A DNA stretch of 64,000 nt, taken from positions 124,001-188,000 of the forward strand of contig RCTD01000039.1 of assembly GCA_014898415.1 (NCBI GenBank), written 5' to 3'. This document shows positions 24,349 through 36,971 of the stretch, one piece after another. Source of the stretch: Stromatinia cepivora. Taxonomy: Eukaryota > Ascomycota > Leotiomycetes > Helotiales > Sclerotiniaceae. The notes beneath the pieces are model-generated. The model had not been told where the DNA came from. It worked only from the letters and a program-made list of their open reading frames with translations, and ran no database searches. A program made the translations under genes and the position numbers. The stretch's first letter is position 1. Every line of letters starts with the position of its first letter.

Positions 24349-25374
24349 ATGGTTCAAAATTTCAAACTTCTTTTAGTTGGCCTGGCTTCCACAATCTTCG
24401 CTTCCCCCATCTACGGTGCAGGCCCACCAGCATTTCTCCTTGCAGGTGATTCCACAACGGCCATCCAGAATGCCGCTTTAACAGGTGGTGGTTGGGGTAA
24501 TGGCTTCATATCTACTCTTCGAAACGGAGCTGGTGGTATAAATTATGGACATAACGGTGCAACGACTGTGAGCTTCGTGAGTGGTGGTGATTGGGCCAAT
24601 GTCTTGGCATCTGTAGCGAAATATAAGTCGGCTTATACAACTTTCGTGACAATTCAAGTAAGTGGCATCGAACGAAGGAAGAAGGTTGGTGAAATGTAGT
24701 TGACAGACGAAATAGTTCGGACACAATGACCAGAAGGCAAAAGCAAATATCTCAGTTGCAGAATACATGACTAACCTGCAAAACATGGCGGAAGATGTCG
24801 TGGCTGCTGGAGCGACGCCGGTAAGTCGTGAACTCTTCATATATTAGGTACCTCCATCACATTTGGATCGCAACACCGAAAATATATCCTTTGGCGAGGG
24901 GGATAATGGAACGGGAGGCTCCTGAAGTAATGTCGATAATTCATAAACTTCTCTAACTTTGATATCTAGATCCTTGTCACTCCTATCAGTCGTCGAAAGT
25001 TCAGTAGTTCGGGGGGTGTCAAAGAAGATCTCGCTGTCCAAGCAAACGCTACCATTGCCGTTGCCCGGTCTATCGGTGCATTCTACATAGATCTTAATCG
25101 CGCATCTACAGACTATGTGAATGATATCGGCGCGACTAACGCTGAGACGTATAACCTAACACCTACGGATTTCACACATATGAATACCGCGGCGAGTCTA
25201 GTGTTTGGAAATATGGTCAGCGAATTGGTCGGTAAATCCGTGGACAGTGCCTTGGGCTTCGATATTAAGACTTATACCACGCCGAATGCGACGATTGCAA
25301 AAGATATTGCGAGTGGGACTTATATCTTGCCCAGTGGATTTGGAACTTTATCAAGCAATACCCTTCCGGCATGA
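24349..25374 (+). CDS. Rhamnogalacturonan acetylesterase (SGNH/GDSL, CE12-type)
   Basis: Three exons (24349-24657, 24716-24820, 24970-25374; introns of 58 and 149 nt, both GT-AG, phase 0) give 272 residues. Residues 1-23 form a secretion signal. Block I is G33-D-S35-T with Ser35 as nucleophile; block III is G105-H-N107-D at the start of exon 2; the Asp/His pair is D205-F-T-H208 in block V. The length and block spacing fit fungal rhamnogalacturonan acetylesterases, which remove acetyl groups from the rhamnogalacturonan I backbone of pectin outside the cell. Block V usually has D-x-x-H with a different middle (D-W/H-T-H), a minor change. It sits alone, not next to other pectin enzymes. An intact frame across all exons suggests it is functional. 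Confidence 0.93.
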
Positions 25375-27120
25375 AAAAGCCTTGAGATGAGAAGACCAGT
25401 GTGGAAATTGTACCTAGTCCAAAATATCGAGATGTATGAATATTCTCTCACTACCTAGTCTTTTGTTCTCGGCCGAGTAATCAAAGAGATGATCTCGTGA
25501 CATGTTATTTAAGATATGATTGCTTACTGCCAGATAAATAAAAAATAAATCGCAAGAGCCAAGACGGAATGCTAAAAGCATCTAAAACGGTCAAATTTGA
25601 ATTGGAAGGGAGGTTCAAACTAAGTTGTGGCGTGTCAGCCCTAAACTCGGGATGATTAACGATGAGGCGTGTAGAAATGGCTATTTATTTGATAAATAAA
25701 TGTAGTCCGTTACAAATTTTGATCAAATTGAAGAAGAAGAGGAAGAGGAAGAGGAAGAGGAAGAGGAAGAGGAAGAGGAAGAGGAAGAGGAAGAGGAAGA
25801 GGAAGAGGAAGAGGAAGAGGAAGAGGAAGAGGAAGAGGAAGAGGAAGAGGAAGAGGAAGAGGAAGAGGAAGAGGAAGAGGAAGAGGAAGAGGAAGAGGAA
25901 GAGGAAGAGGAAGAGGAAGAGGAAGAGGAAGAGGAAGAGGAAGAGGAAGAGGAAGAGGAAGTAGTCAGGTACAAGGCAATGATCAATAAATGATTTGAGT
26001 TTCTTTTCGGTAGATTTACATTGGATTAACTGTTAAACTTGTTGGATGGGATAGCAACAAAACAGGATGTTGTCGAGAATCATCTAATGTTTCCTTGCCA
26101 TTGCACATGTAAAAACATTGCTTCCTGTCTAGTCGTTCTGTGCCGGAAGACTTCCGAATCAAGGGATCATCATAGGTAAACCATCTCATCCTGTAACGTC
26201 GCTCTGAACTCCAATAGACAAATGAAGGGACTTTTCACTACTTTGCTCTACTCCCTGCGAACATCGAATCCCGGATATATGTATTTGATCAATTATCCCC
26301 TCTTACCTTTTTGAATCTTTTTGAATATTCACACAGTCACCAGTACAATTGACGGACAGACGATCGATCAAACTCCAATGACTACCCGCTATTGTCTTTC
26401 CCAATTTCTGGTGTCTGGTTGGCAAAAGATATTCAAAATTTTAAAGATTGTGGAGTCTAGAAGAGCACATCATTTTGAAAATACTATCGTAATCCGTAAT
26501 AACCTAAAATAGGAATCTCTTTTCCGATTGTGAAGCAAAGTTTTGTGGATTTTGGTTTGTAATATACGAAATATCCAATTATTCTTAATAATACATAGGA
26601 CTGTGCACGGTGAATGGGTACAAGTACAGTACAGTTATTGCACAAAGGCAAACGAACAATTCTCAACATCAAAATCAATACATACCAAAATCAACACCAG
26701 TGGATAAGTAAGTAGTGAGTGAGTTGTAACATCATGGATTCCGCTTGGTCAAGTTGTCAGTGATCGCTCCCGAATCCCGATCACTTCCAGTAACTCTCCT
26801 GTCCTAGTGAAATTCTGCTGCTCTTGTCCACATTTTAAGGGACTAAAGCTAGAACTAGGGAACGTTGGCACGGCTGTTTCCACAAATCGAAAAGATATCC
26901 GTTTTTGTGATCCAATATCTTGCATATGCGATAAGGCAAGAGAATGGTGCAATCCCAATGACTCGTTTTTTTTTCATTTCGAATACGCTTAGTCGCGGTA
27001 ATGAGAGTTCTTCCTCCTCTTGTGTATGTATATACGGTGTAGCTTTTGCCATGGCATTTCTTTAATCTGCATTCATTCTCTTGGTATTCATCTTCGTGCT
27101 AGATATTCCTTCTTGGAGAA
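25375..27120. other. Intergenic region between esterase and OPT transporter
   Basis: 1.7 kb without a supported gene. It contains the 25731-25960 hexamer microsatellite. Several short frames on both strands at 26749-27065 overlap one another, show no motifs, and probably lie in the promoter or leader of the transporter. Confidence 0.5.
25731..25960 (+). repeat. (GGAAGA)n microsatellite, about 38 units
   Basis: A nearly perfect hexanucleotide array, all-purine on the plus strand. It can be read as Lys-Arg repeats on one strand and poly-Ser on the other, but neither is a gene. Confidence 0.97.
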
Positions 27121-29746
27121 ATGGTTCTATCATCCTTGAGAAGCCGACTCTTTTCTCGGCAACAGGAGGGTAATATTACCCCCGCATCCGCCGATCATGA
27201 GAAGGACGGGATAGCATCGAGTGTCACTGGTACCGACGAAATAAGCAAGTCAATCGAGGAAACTGGCAATTCAACTGAGAAGATTAGTCCCGAGACAAAC
27301 ATCAAAGATTCTGCACCTGTTGTTGAGACATCACCTCTTGACATTGAAAAAGCGACACCGACATCAGGGAAATTTGGTGACGATGACCCCCTTCTCAAAG
27401 ATATTCCTTGGCAAGTTCGTCGAATTGTCAGTCTCGAGGATGATCCTACCGAACCGACAATCACATTCCGTTACTTCCTTTTGACGCTTATATTTGTTGC
27501 ACCAGGAGCTTTCTTATCACAGATGAGCTCATTCCGCACGACATCCGCTCCATACTCCGTCTTTTTCGTTCAAATTTGTTCCAACTATGTCGGTGCTTGG
27601 CTAGCGAAGGTTCTTCCAGCCAAGACCATACATTTACCATTCGGAAGAACTTTCAGTTTAAATCCAGGTCCATGGGGAACGAAAGAACATGTATTGGTTA
27701 CCATTTCTGCAGCATCTGGCGCCACTTACAATTTGGCATACGCCCCTGTCTCTATTGCTGAGCTCTACTTCGGGGTGACCATCCATCCAGCCATCGCGAT
27801 ATTCTTCATGTGGTGTGTAGTATACACTGGATATTCTTTTGCAGCTATTGCTAGACAATTCTTGCTCTATGACCCTATGTACCCGTGGTATCAAGCGTAA
27901 GTCCAAGACTTCGTATCCCCTGCAATGCCATTTTTTCGGCACCACTCCTATCTCAACTCAACTTTTGAGACTAGGCGTAATGGGAAAGTATAGTGAATGG
28001 CCATCGCTAATTTCCCAACCTAAACAGACTCTGTCAGACTGCTCTTTTTGAAACTCAAAGGAAGCAGAGACAGCATCCATCCCGTGTCTCCAAGAAACAA
28101 ATGAGAGTATTCTTCGGCATTCTCGCAGGTATCACCTTGTGGCAATTTCTACCAGAATTTGTGTTTCCAATGCTTGGGTCCTTGGCATTCCTCTGTTGGG
28201 TCGCCCCAAAGAACAAAGTTGCAAATTTTATGGGGTCAGGCTTGGGAGGAATGGGTTTCCTAAACCTAACACTCGATTGGTCAAGTATTGCTAGTTTGAG
28301 TAACTCCAACAGCTTGTTTGTAACTCCATGGTGGACTCAAGTCATCATCTTCCTGGCATTTGTAGTAAACTGCTGGATATTACTTCCAGCTGCGAAGTGG
28401 GGAAATCTATCCTCTTGGAAGCCCGAATTGATGTCCAATCGTCTGTTCATGGGTATGATACACCCTCCAAAATATCTACAGTTGTCAAGCGCTAACAAAG
28501 TTTTTCAGAAAACGGGACTCGTTATCCTACCACTGAGCTCATTACTCCCCAAGCTACACTCAACGAAACAGCCTATGCTGAATATGGGCCCATCTATGTT
28601 GGCGCTCAACAGCTTTGGAATATTTTCTTCGACTACGCTGCTTACACTTCTGGAATTAGTTGGATTTGTTTCTTTGGTTTCACACAAATCAAAAACACCA
28701 TTGGCAAACTGAATGCTCGACGTAAGAATAAAGTTGAAGGAGAGACTATCAATCACCAATATGGAGATCAACTAAATATCCTCCAACGTTCTTACAAAGA
28801 AGTTCCATGGTGGTGGTCATTAATCCTCTTCCTTGTCACCTTCGTTGTCATGATGGTCATCCTTGGCACTGGACACCTCTTTATTCCCCTATGGACATAC
28901 TTCATCGCCGTTCTCACTGGCGTTGTGGTTGTCATCCCGCTTGGTTGGTTATATGCCTTATCCAATTTCCAACTCCCAATTGGTACATTCAATGAATTGT
29001 TGTACGGATTGATGGTAAACACGGTCGATGGACACAAGAATCCCTCTGGTGCATCAGTTTATTCATCCCTCGCGGGTGACGCATGGTATCGTGCACAACT
29101 TATGCTGCAAGATCAGAAAATTGGCCATTATATGCATATTCCTCCTCGAGACACCTTCTTTGCGCAGGTTTTTGGTTGTTTCATTGGTATTCCAATCAAC
29201 TATGGTGTTGTAAGATGGGTCCTTAATACCAAATCGGCATATTTGAGCGGTGCGGAAACAGACCCAACACATCAATGGACGGGTCAAGGTCTTGCTAGTA
29301 CCTTGACTACTAGCACACAATATGTTCTTATTGGACCCCGTCGCCTTTTCCAGTTACCTATTTTCAAACCCCTTCCATACGGGTTTCTCGTCGGTGCCGT
29401 TGCTCCAGCTATCATCTATCTCCTTCATCGCCGCTTCCCCAAAGCCAAATTTCACCTATTCAACACCACTATTTTCTTTTCCGGTCTTTCCACCTTCTAC
29501 GGAAACATATCTACCGGATATACTTCTTCCATCATTGGTGGTTTCATTGTCTCTTATTGGACCTATAGACATAGATATGAGCTCTGGGCGAGATATAATT
29601 ATATCCTTGCCGCCGCCTTTGATGCAGGATTTAATTTGAATATGTTGTTGATTTTCTTGTTCTTTGGTGCAGGCAAGGTCGTCAGTATGCCAAACTGGTG
29701 GGGTAACAATGCGGATAGTGTGGATAGATGTTTTGCTTTGGAGTAA
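27121..29746 (+). CDS. OPT-family oligopeptide transporter
   Basis: Three exons: 27121-27896, 28028-28452 and 28509-29746 (introns 131 and 56 nt, GT-AG), giving 812 residues. The N-terminal 100 residues are hydrophilic and Ser/Thr/Glu-rich (cytosolic). The rest is a chain of about 14-16 hydrophobic segments. Family marks include N-P-G-P-W-G-T-K-E-H (the N-P-G-P-F-x-x-K-E-H motif) near residue 182, the S-L-F-V-T-P-W-W region, G-H-Y-M-H-I-P-P-R (the K-I-P-P-R motif), and the conserved C-terminal W-W-G-N-N. Such proteins carry small peptides (tetra/pentapeptides, sometimes glutathione or metal-peptide complexes) with protons across the plasma membrane. The exon joins restore the family sequence exactly (A-L-x-Q-T-A-L-F at the first, L-F-M-E-N-G-T at the second). 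Confidence 0.94.
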
Positions 29747-30656
29747 TCGCGGGGATGATGCTATGTTAATGGATATGAAAAGCCACTGAAAGAATTTATG
29801 TGCTACGAAACTCAATTCGAGATAATGATAATGAAAATATTGCCAATAAAATTGTTGTGGTCTTCGCACCAGCTCAAACTAACATTCCAAAGCAAAACTC
29901 TACAGACCATTTGCATATCACCGCACCAAAAGGTCAATTTCAAGTCTGTGGTTTCGGCAAAATCTTCAACCAGGGACTTGATTAATACCTACAAGTAAGA
30001 GAATTCCAATCATTAGGAGAGCAAATTTGACTTGCTAGTTCTTTGTTTTCACAGGGGGCCAGCATGATTCACGTCTTTTGTTCATTCTTAGAGCAATTCA
30101 TTGTACTGTTTCCTGTTTCTTACGAGGCCAATTTACTCCTTTCACCGTGTAGCCTCTTGCATGAGACAGCAAGAAAATCAAGAAAATAAGACACTCGGAG
30201 CTAACCATAAATTCGAACAAATGTTTCCTGAATGATTCATAAAGCCCTTCAATTCATTTATATCTTCTTCCATCTAACCTCCTTCCCAAATGAGTGAAGG
30301 GGGAGGAGAATCGGAGGGTTCGTTCTTTGATGGAATACGCATTTCTGCCATCAATTCCCCGGCTGCTCCACGAGAGCAAGCGATTCGTTCCGCCGATGTG
30401 CACAAACTAAGCAATTTTAGCGATTCTAGTCAGCATGGTCTGGTGTGGGTGTGGACGGAAACTCCGGGCAAGCACTACTGACGCGGCAGTTGTGATGCGA
30501 TACCGATATATCTGCATACTTCCATCTGTGGGGCATCGCATGAATTGCTGATGATTATTGGTCGGTGGTTGGCTTCTGACATGAACCTAAAATTTGCTAA
30601 TTATGTTGATTCAGTCCGACATTCCGATATCAATCTGTTGATCTATCCACCTTATA
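29747..30656. other. Convergent intergenic region
   Basis: It lies between the 3' ends of the OPT gene (plus) and the hypothetical gene (minus). One 63-codon frame (30290-30481) begins with a Gly/Glu/Ser-rich stretch but has no motif or intron support, so it is left uncalled. Confidence 0.5.
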
Positions 30657-31779
30657 TCATGTATTACAAACTTTCCTCCGCTTGCTTTCCAGCTTTTGAT
30701 CGCCCGTATTGAGATGCAATTCCTCAAGTGCTTTGCGTTTCGAGGTAGAACCCTCAGGGGAAGGTTTCGAGTATGTGTTAAGGTCGTTGGAAGCAGATTT
30801 CATAGCTTGAAAGAATGCAGCGGCTTCGTTGATCGATAACCTCTTTGTTTCAATGTGAAGGCTAGCATCATAGAATTTGTAAGGTTCCTCAAATTTCTGC
30901 AAGTATGCGGTTGAAATGTCGGCCGTGTATTGTACAATCTTCGATACTATCTCCCGCCTCCCGGCCTGTAGTGATGTAAAAGTTGTGGTGCTTGTTGGAC
31001 GAGCACTGGCTATCACTATTGATTCATGTACAGGGGCAAAAAGAGTGACCTGCCGCAACTGATTAGCGCCATGCATTATTTGGAAGAGAGTAGCATACCC
31101 GGTGCGATGTTGCTCCCTGCGGAATAAATCTCCTTCTCCGCTGGGCTAGAGCGATCAGAATGGCGACGTAAACGGGATCAATAGGAAGCTCTGCTTTGCG
31201 TCTGATTTCCCTGGAAGCAAAGGACAATGACTTTTTTTTAGAGTCGTACCATTTCCGTCGTAGGGTATGTGTGCAATCTTGATCAGTGTACGCCCAGATT
31301 GGAAGTCTTGAATCAACCTCGGGCGTAGATCGATGATGCCGGGCGATCAAAACGTGATGGAGTTTAGCGATTGCCTGATTCTCATACATGAAATCCAGTC
31401 TTTTCCATTCCATTCCCAGCCCCTGTACCCCCCCCATAGCTATGACTAGACATCGAGTTGCATGGTCTCTCCGTACCATGTGACAGCCGTTTAGGTCCTT
31501 TAATTCTTGCCTTACTTTTCTGCTCCCATCGACCTGTGATTTAATGTCCTCTGCCACGGGCTCTCCTAGGCTAGCAGATGATGGAATAAGTTCGACGTCA
31601 AGAGCGTGGAAGTGGTCGACAGTCCATTCAAACGGATGGATGAAGAGTCGAGTGGTGCAATTTTTGATTAGTATGGCGCGTAGAGAGCCAGGCGCTGGAG
31701 GAGGGCGCGCTGGAGGCGGACACTGGCTATGACTAGAGCTGGCTTGAGCTCGAGACAATTTCCGTTCACTATTGCTCAT
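30657..31779 (-). CDS. Hypothetical protein, fungal, no recognised domain
   Basis: Exon 1 31779-31099 and exon 2 31049-30657 are joined over a 49-nt intron (GTATGC...GCAG, branch-like GCTAATC), phase 0, giving 357 residues. The N terminus is Ser/Pro-rich. The middle contains a W-K-R-L-D-F-M-Y-E-N-Q segment, C-T-H-T-L-R-R-K-W and a hydrophobic helix D-P-V-Y-V-A-I-L-I-A-L-A-Q followed by R-R-R-R. Exon 2 has V-T-L-F-A-P and Y-T-A-D-I-S-T-A-Y-L. The C-terminal end is basic (K-R-R-K) and could be a nuclear signal. The pattern of a conserved A-L-A-Q helix followed by a beta-type V-x-L-F-A-P block suggests a folded globular core. It neighbours the AT-rich compartment, where lineage-specific fungal genes are common. 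I do not know its function. Confidence 0.75.
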
Positions 31780-32220
31780 ACTTTCAATCGCAATTTTGAT
31801 ATGGCGTTGGTGTTGTTGTTGATGTTGTTTGTATTTGGATTTTTTTACTGTTGAGTTGTTGAGTTGTTGTGTTTTGATGTTTTGATGTTGTGGTGTTGTG
31901 GTGTTGTGGTGTTAATGTTGTATATAGTATTGTTTTGTTGTAGGTTATTTACGCTTTGTCATTTCGATTTTCAGCATTTGTTTTCACACTAGAATCATTC
32001 ACCTGGCAACTGAACAACCCTGAACAACACCCTGTGCCATTGGTTTGTTTACAGAGGCACAATGTGGCAGCCTGGCAGGTGCGGGAGCGATTGAAATGAC
32101 AAAAAGAAAAGAAAATTACGAACTAAACTTATTTCGGTACTACGGAAATCCAATGAAAAGCACCCTCTTACAGTAACCGTGCACTGATAATGACCGTTTT
32201 TGAAAAACACACCTAAAATA
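31780..32220. repeat. T/G-rich simple repeats upstream of the hypothetical gene
   Basis: 31800-31925 is full of GTTGTTGTT, GAGTTGTT and GTGTTGTG units (CAACA-type on the coding strand of the minus gene), i.e. a CA-rich leader or promoter tract. The remainder to 32220 is ordinary intergenic DNA. Confidence 0.6.
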
Positions 32221-32927
32221 ATCATTTTACTATATTTTCAAATATAAAAATTTCTTATATTAAACGATTATAATCGATGAAAATTATTTATATATATAAT
32301 TTCGATATTAATAAATTGATTTTTAAAAATTTTCAATAACTAAAACTTTTTAAATATATTTATTTTTGTTCTTTAAAAAATATTATTAAAAAGTTTATTG
32401 ATTTTCGTTTATTTTACTAGTAAAATTATAAATTTCAAAAAGATCTTGAATTTATATATAAATTTTTGAAAAATAAATAATCTCATTTTTCTTGAATTTC
32501 GATCAAAAATAAATAAAATAATATTAAAGAAATTATATAAAATTATAAATTAATTCTTTTTCTTTTTATATAATTCTATAATTCATTACAATATTTAAAA
32601 TTCGAGTTTTAATAATTAATTTTAAATATAATTAATTGAAAATACAAAACTGTAGTATTTTACTCGTTATAGAAAAGAGTATTATAAAAACTCATTTATA
32701 AAAATATAAATCAAATTCTTTTAAAAAGAGAATCGATAATAGATTAGAATTTAAAATATTCAAATTCTGATACTTTTTAATCTTATATTAAAATATTCAA
32801 AATTTCGATATTAATTAATTTATAAAATATTTGAAATCTTAGATTATTTATTAATTTTATCGAAATTTATAAACTTCGAAGTTTAATTTATTAATGATTT
32901 TCTTTTTAAAAGAGTTTAATATATATT
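32221..32927. other. AT-rich degraded sequence
   Basis: The start of the second AT-rich block. No recognisable domain or LTR. Confidence 0.5.
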
Positions 32928-35540
32928 TGTTACGAACCTCAACTACGAAACTAGGGCTAGCCGAAAGCGGGCCGAATTGTACGCTAGTTTGAAGAGTTTT
33001 CACCTATATAAAAAGGAATTCTTTAATACCATTAAAAAGAAAATAATGAAAAGTTTTGATTCAAAACCCAAACCTATTATTATTCGAATATTAACCGATT
33101 CTTTACTATGATTCTCATAATTCTTTTTATTCATTCTTAAAAGTAATTCATCGATTAATTTTGGAAATAACCTCATTTTTTGATTTAAAGAAATCTTCGA
33201 AAACCCTTTAAAATTTACCTTCAAAATATATACGAATTTAATTTCAAAACGAACCTTCAAAAACCCTTCAAAATATTATCAAAAACCTTCGAAAACCCTT
33301 TGAAATTTACCTTCAAAATATATACGAATTTGATCTCAAAACGAACCTTCGAAAACCCTTCGGAATATTATCGAAAACCTTCGAAAACCCTTTGAAATTT
33401 ACCTTTAAAATATATACGAATTTAGCTTCGAAACAAGTTTTCAAAAACCCTTCAAAATATTATCAAAAATCTACCAAAAATACTATAAAAAACCTTCGAA
33501 TTAAGAAAACAAGAAAAAGAAATTAAAAAGATTTATTCGAAAGATATAAATATAATATATAAACCGAATTCTATCCTATTTTACGAAATTCAAAAACGAA
33601 TCTTTAAATTATACAAATTATTCAAACAAAAAAACGAAAAAACGAAAATATATAAAGAACCTTTGGAATCCCATCAGAAAAATAAAGAATTTGAATATAA
33701 GAGTTATTAATGAAATTGAAGATATTGAAATTGAAAATATTGAAATTGAAAATATTAAAGTTAAAATAATAATAAAGCCTTTGATATTACTCTTGAAAAA
33801 TATAATGAATGGATTTATATATAATAATAATAAAACCTTTAATACTACCCTTAAGAAATACAATAAACAGATTCATATATAATAATAATAATAATAAAGC
33901 CTTTAATATTACTTTTAAGAAATATAATGAATGAATTTATATATAATACTAATCATATTTCTATTTCAAATAAAACCCTAATAGAATATTTGAAATCTCT
34001 TTTCTTTAATAGAATACCAAATCTTTTTCAAAAAGAAAAGTGAAACTAATCCTTATATAATTCTAAAGGATCATTAATAGAGACTAATTACAAGTAATCA
34101 GATCCATATCAGAAAATTAATATATTAACTGAAAACGAAATAGTATTTATACTAAAATCATTATTTTTTTGATACAAATTTGAATCGATATATTAATAAA
34201 TATAATATTTATATTTCAAATTTCAAAAAAAAAAGCAAATTGAAAACCCCCCTTTTTTTATTATTTATCAAATCTACAGAATCATTGAAATCGACAAAAA
34301 TATCGATTCAAAAAGAGAAACATCAATATCCCCTACTCATCATATTAAAAAGCATACCAAATCGAAAGCATACCAAATCGAAAATATATCAAATCGAAAA
34401 TATATCAAATCGAAAACATATCAAATCGAAAGCATACCAAATCGAAAGCATACCGAATCCAAATCGGGAGTATACCGAATCCGGGTCGGAAGTGTACCGA
34501 GTCCGAGTCGAGAGTATATCGAATCCGAATCGAAAGTATACTGAATCCAAATTGAAAGTATATCAAATCGAAAACATATCAAATCGAAAGTATACCGAAT
34601 CCGAATCAAAAGTATATCGAATCTGAATCGAAAGTATACCAAATCGAAAACATACCGAATCCAAATCAAAAACATATCAAATCCAAATCGAAAGTATACT
34701 AAATCGAAAGTATATCTATCGAAATCATACCAAAATCATATCGAAATCGAATTGAAAATAAATCGAAAATGAATATATATATAAGGATTTTTAAATAATA
34801 TTAAAGAGTTTTCAAAGAAATAAAAATACCAAACTTCATAAAATAAAAATATAAATATTATAATTTCATTATTGAAGGAATTATTATAAATTTAATCATT
34901 GTATGAAATTCTCTATTGAAGTTTCAATTCGGCCGATTATTATAGAATTAGAAATAAAGGAATTAAAAAAATTGAAAAGATTTTGATAGATCTATAATGA
35001 TTCTACAAAAAGGTATATTATACACTATCAATGATTTTACCAAAAAAATATATAATACAATATCAATAAATCTACAATGGTTTTACAAAAAAGTATATGA
35101 TACAATACAATAATTTTACGAAAAAGCATACAATATAATACAATGGTTTTACGAAAAAGCATACAATATAATATCAATGATTCTACAAAAGAACATATAA
35201 TACAATATCGATAAATCTATAATGATTTCACGAAAAAGTATACAATACAATATCGAATAATATTGATTTCGATTAGATATTTCAATTTAAATGGTTTCAT
35301 TTCAATATTAAAAACTTTCAAAAACGAAAACTTTGAAAAAGAAAATTCTATTACGAACCTCAACTACGAAACTAAAGCTAACCAAAAACAAACCGAATTA
35401 TATACTAATTTGAAAAGTTTTCATTTATATAAAAAGGAATTCTTCAATACTATTAGAAAAAAAATAATGAAAAGTTTTAATTCAAAACCCAAACCTATTG
35501 TTATTCGAATATTAACCGATTCTTTACTGTGATTCTCATA
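32928..35540. mobile_element. Non-autonomous LTR element filled with minisatellites
   Basis: Direct 192-bp LTRs at 32928-33119 and 35349-35540 start TGTTACGAACCTC (second copy TATTACG) and end CTCATA, with a perfect TSD ATATT (32923-32927 and 35541-35545). The 2.2-kb interior has no gag or pol trace. Instead it holds at least four tandem-repeat arrays: a roughly 90-bp unit with ACGAACCTTC at 33185-33460; an AATAATAATAAAGCCTTTAA-type unit at 33765-33950; a roughly 20-bp CAAATCGAAAGCATAC-type unit at 34355-34740; and a TTTTACGAAAAAGTATAC-type unit at 35020-35240. Size and lack of coding place it with TRIM/LARD-like elements that depend on another element's enzymes. Strand of transcription is not determinable. 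Confidence 0.88.
34180..34626 (+). other. Repeat-encoded open frame in the non-autonomous element
   Basis: 148 codons, the second half made of the tandem repeat (units such as Y-Q-I-E-N-I-S-N-R-K). The repeat is open on both strands in places, so it is best read as a by-product of the array. A low chance remains that it is a repeat protein of the element. Confidence 0.25.
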
Positions 35541-35605
35541 ATATTCTTATAATTAAGTTTTTATAATATTATAATACTTGTTTAATAAAATTTAATTAAA
35601 TAAAT

Positions 35606-35771
35606 TATTGGAAATGAGGCCATCATAGGATTAGAATTGAGGTCACGTGATCACAATAATGCATAGACCATATTTGGGAATAATCTCAATTCTATTTCTA
35701 TTAGAATAATAAATCCTTAATTCAATTTATATAATCAATAATATTATTACTTTCTGTATCAAAAGTTAATA
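35606..35771 (+). repeat. Copia LTR 1 (outer left)
   Basis: It starts TATTGGAAATGAGGCC (TGTTAGAAATGAGG in the least mutated copy) and ends AAAGTTAATA. Its left half keeps GGTCACGTGATCAC, which is changed to AATCATATAATCAC in LTR 3. Confidence 0.92.
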
Positions 35772-36971
35772 GATTATAAGATCCGATTATATAATAATGA
35801 TTAGAAAGTAAAGCAAATCGAGAAAGGATTAGTATAGCTAGTAGGGGTGAAACAGAATGGAAATCAGAACTTTCATATAGTATTATCGAAACAAAGTTGA
35901 AATATGATAATATAATTTATAATTTACAATATTATAGGTCAGAACAGAAAGTAGTTTGTATAATGCTGATATAGAATTATAGTAGAAGCGAAAAATAAAT
36001 TTATATAATTATAAGAAAATATATTATAATATGATTTTACGAATTTTTTTATTTTTTTATTGTTTTATTTTTATATTTCTTTATTATTCCGAATCTATTT
36101 GCTGCATATTTTTTAAGACAGTTTTAAAAACCTGAAGATTATTTTCGATATCTATTAAATAACAAGAAACCTTTACAATATCGGAATCAAATAACCCTTC
36201 GAAACTTGATCAAAACAATTATAAATGATAATTCAGACAAATGAAAATACAATTGAAAAGAAAAGAATGATTTTACACAATTGATCAAACATTAAATAAA
36301 TATATATAAATTGCAGGACCCGATATAGCATTTGTTTATGAGATCAATAATCGTATATATTACAATATCGAATTAAAATTAGAATATTTAAAAGACAAAG
36401 CGAATATATTATTGTATATTTATATAATATTCAATAATAATGATAAAGTTTTTATTAGCGAATATTCAATAGTATATATACTTTAGAGATATTTTAAATC
36501 GAAATATATCAAAATCAATATAATTATAATCAATATATATATAACAATGATCCAGAACTTCAAATTTCAATTCGATATTTATTTCGATATAATTATTATC
36601 GAAATCTGGAACAAATTGAAAAAGTATAAAAGGAAATTAGAGATTATAAACGAAAGTTATCGATCAATATATCAAAATACTGTTTTGTTTTTGATTTTAA
36701 TATATAATTTTTTAATTGATTATTAAGGAGTAATAAATATATTGGATATCTAAATCAATTTTAATATTAATAATAAGATTAAGTATTTATAAATTAAGGA
36801 ATTTTGTTTTAAGGATAGATTAAAATGAGTATAAATTGTGAAAGGATTTAGATATGCTTTTTGATGTTAAAAATCAGATTTCGAAATCTTAAACAATATT
36901 TGCGATTTGTATTAAAAGAAAGGTTATTATATACAAGATTATTTATATTTAATACAAATTAGCAAATTCTT
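35772..36971 (+). pseudogene. Copia leader and gag region, unit 1
   Basis: A heavily degraded 1.2 kb between LTR 1 and the first recognisable pol piece. Position indicates primer site, leader and Gag. No nucleocapsid zinc knuckle could be read. Confidence 0.5.

Noticed and set aside
24478..25041. Minus-strand frames of 65-120 codons
   Set aside because: Shadows of the spliced acetylesterase gene and its introns.
25662..25986. Open frames of Lys-Arg repeats (plus) and poly-Ser (minus)
   Set aside because: Both are translations of the GGAAGA microsatellite, with no flanking coding signal.
26749..27065. Overlapping short frames on both strands upstream of the OPT gene
   Set aside because: Mutually overlapping, with no motif; better read as promoter or leader sequence.
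30290..30481. 63-codon plus-strand frame
   Set aside because: Short and of low-information composition, with no homology I recognise and no intron signals.
34355..34740. Regularly spaced ~20-bp repeats, CRISPR-like at first sight
   Set aside because: The units are contiguous degenerate tandem repeats without unique spacers, lie in a eukaryotic LTR element and have no cas genes.
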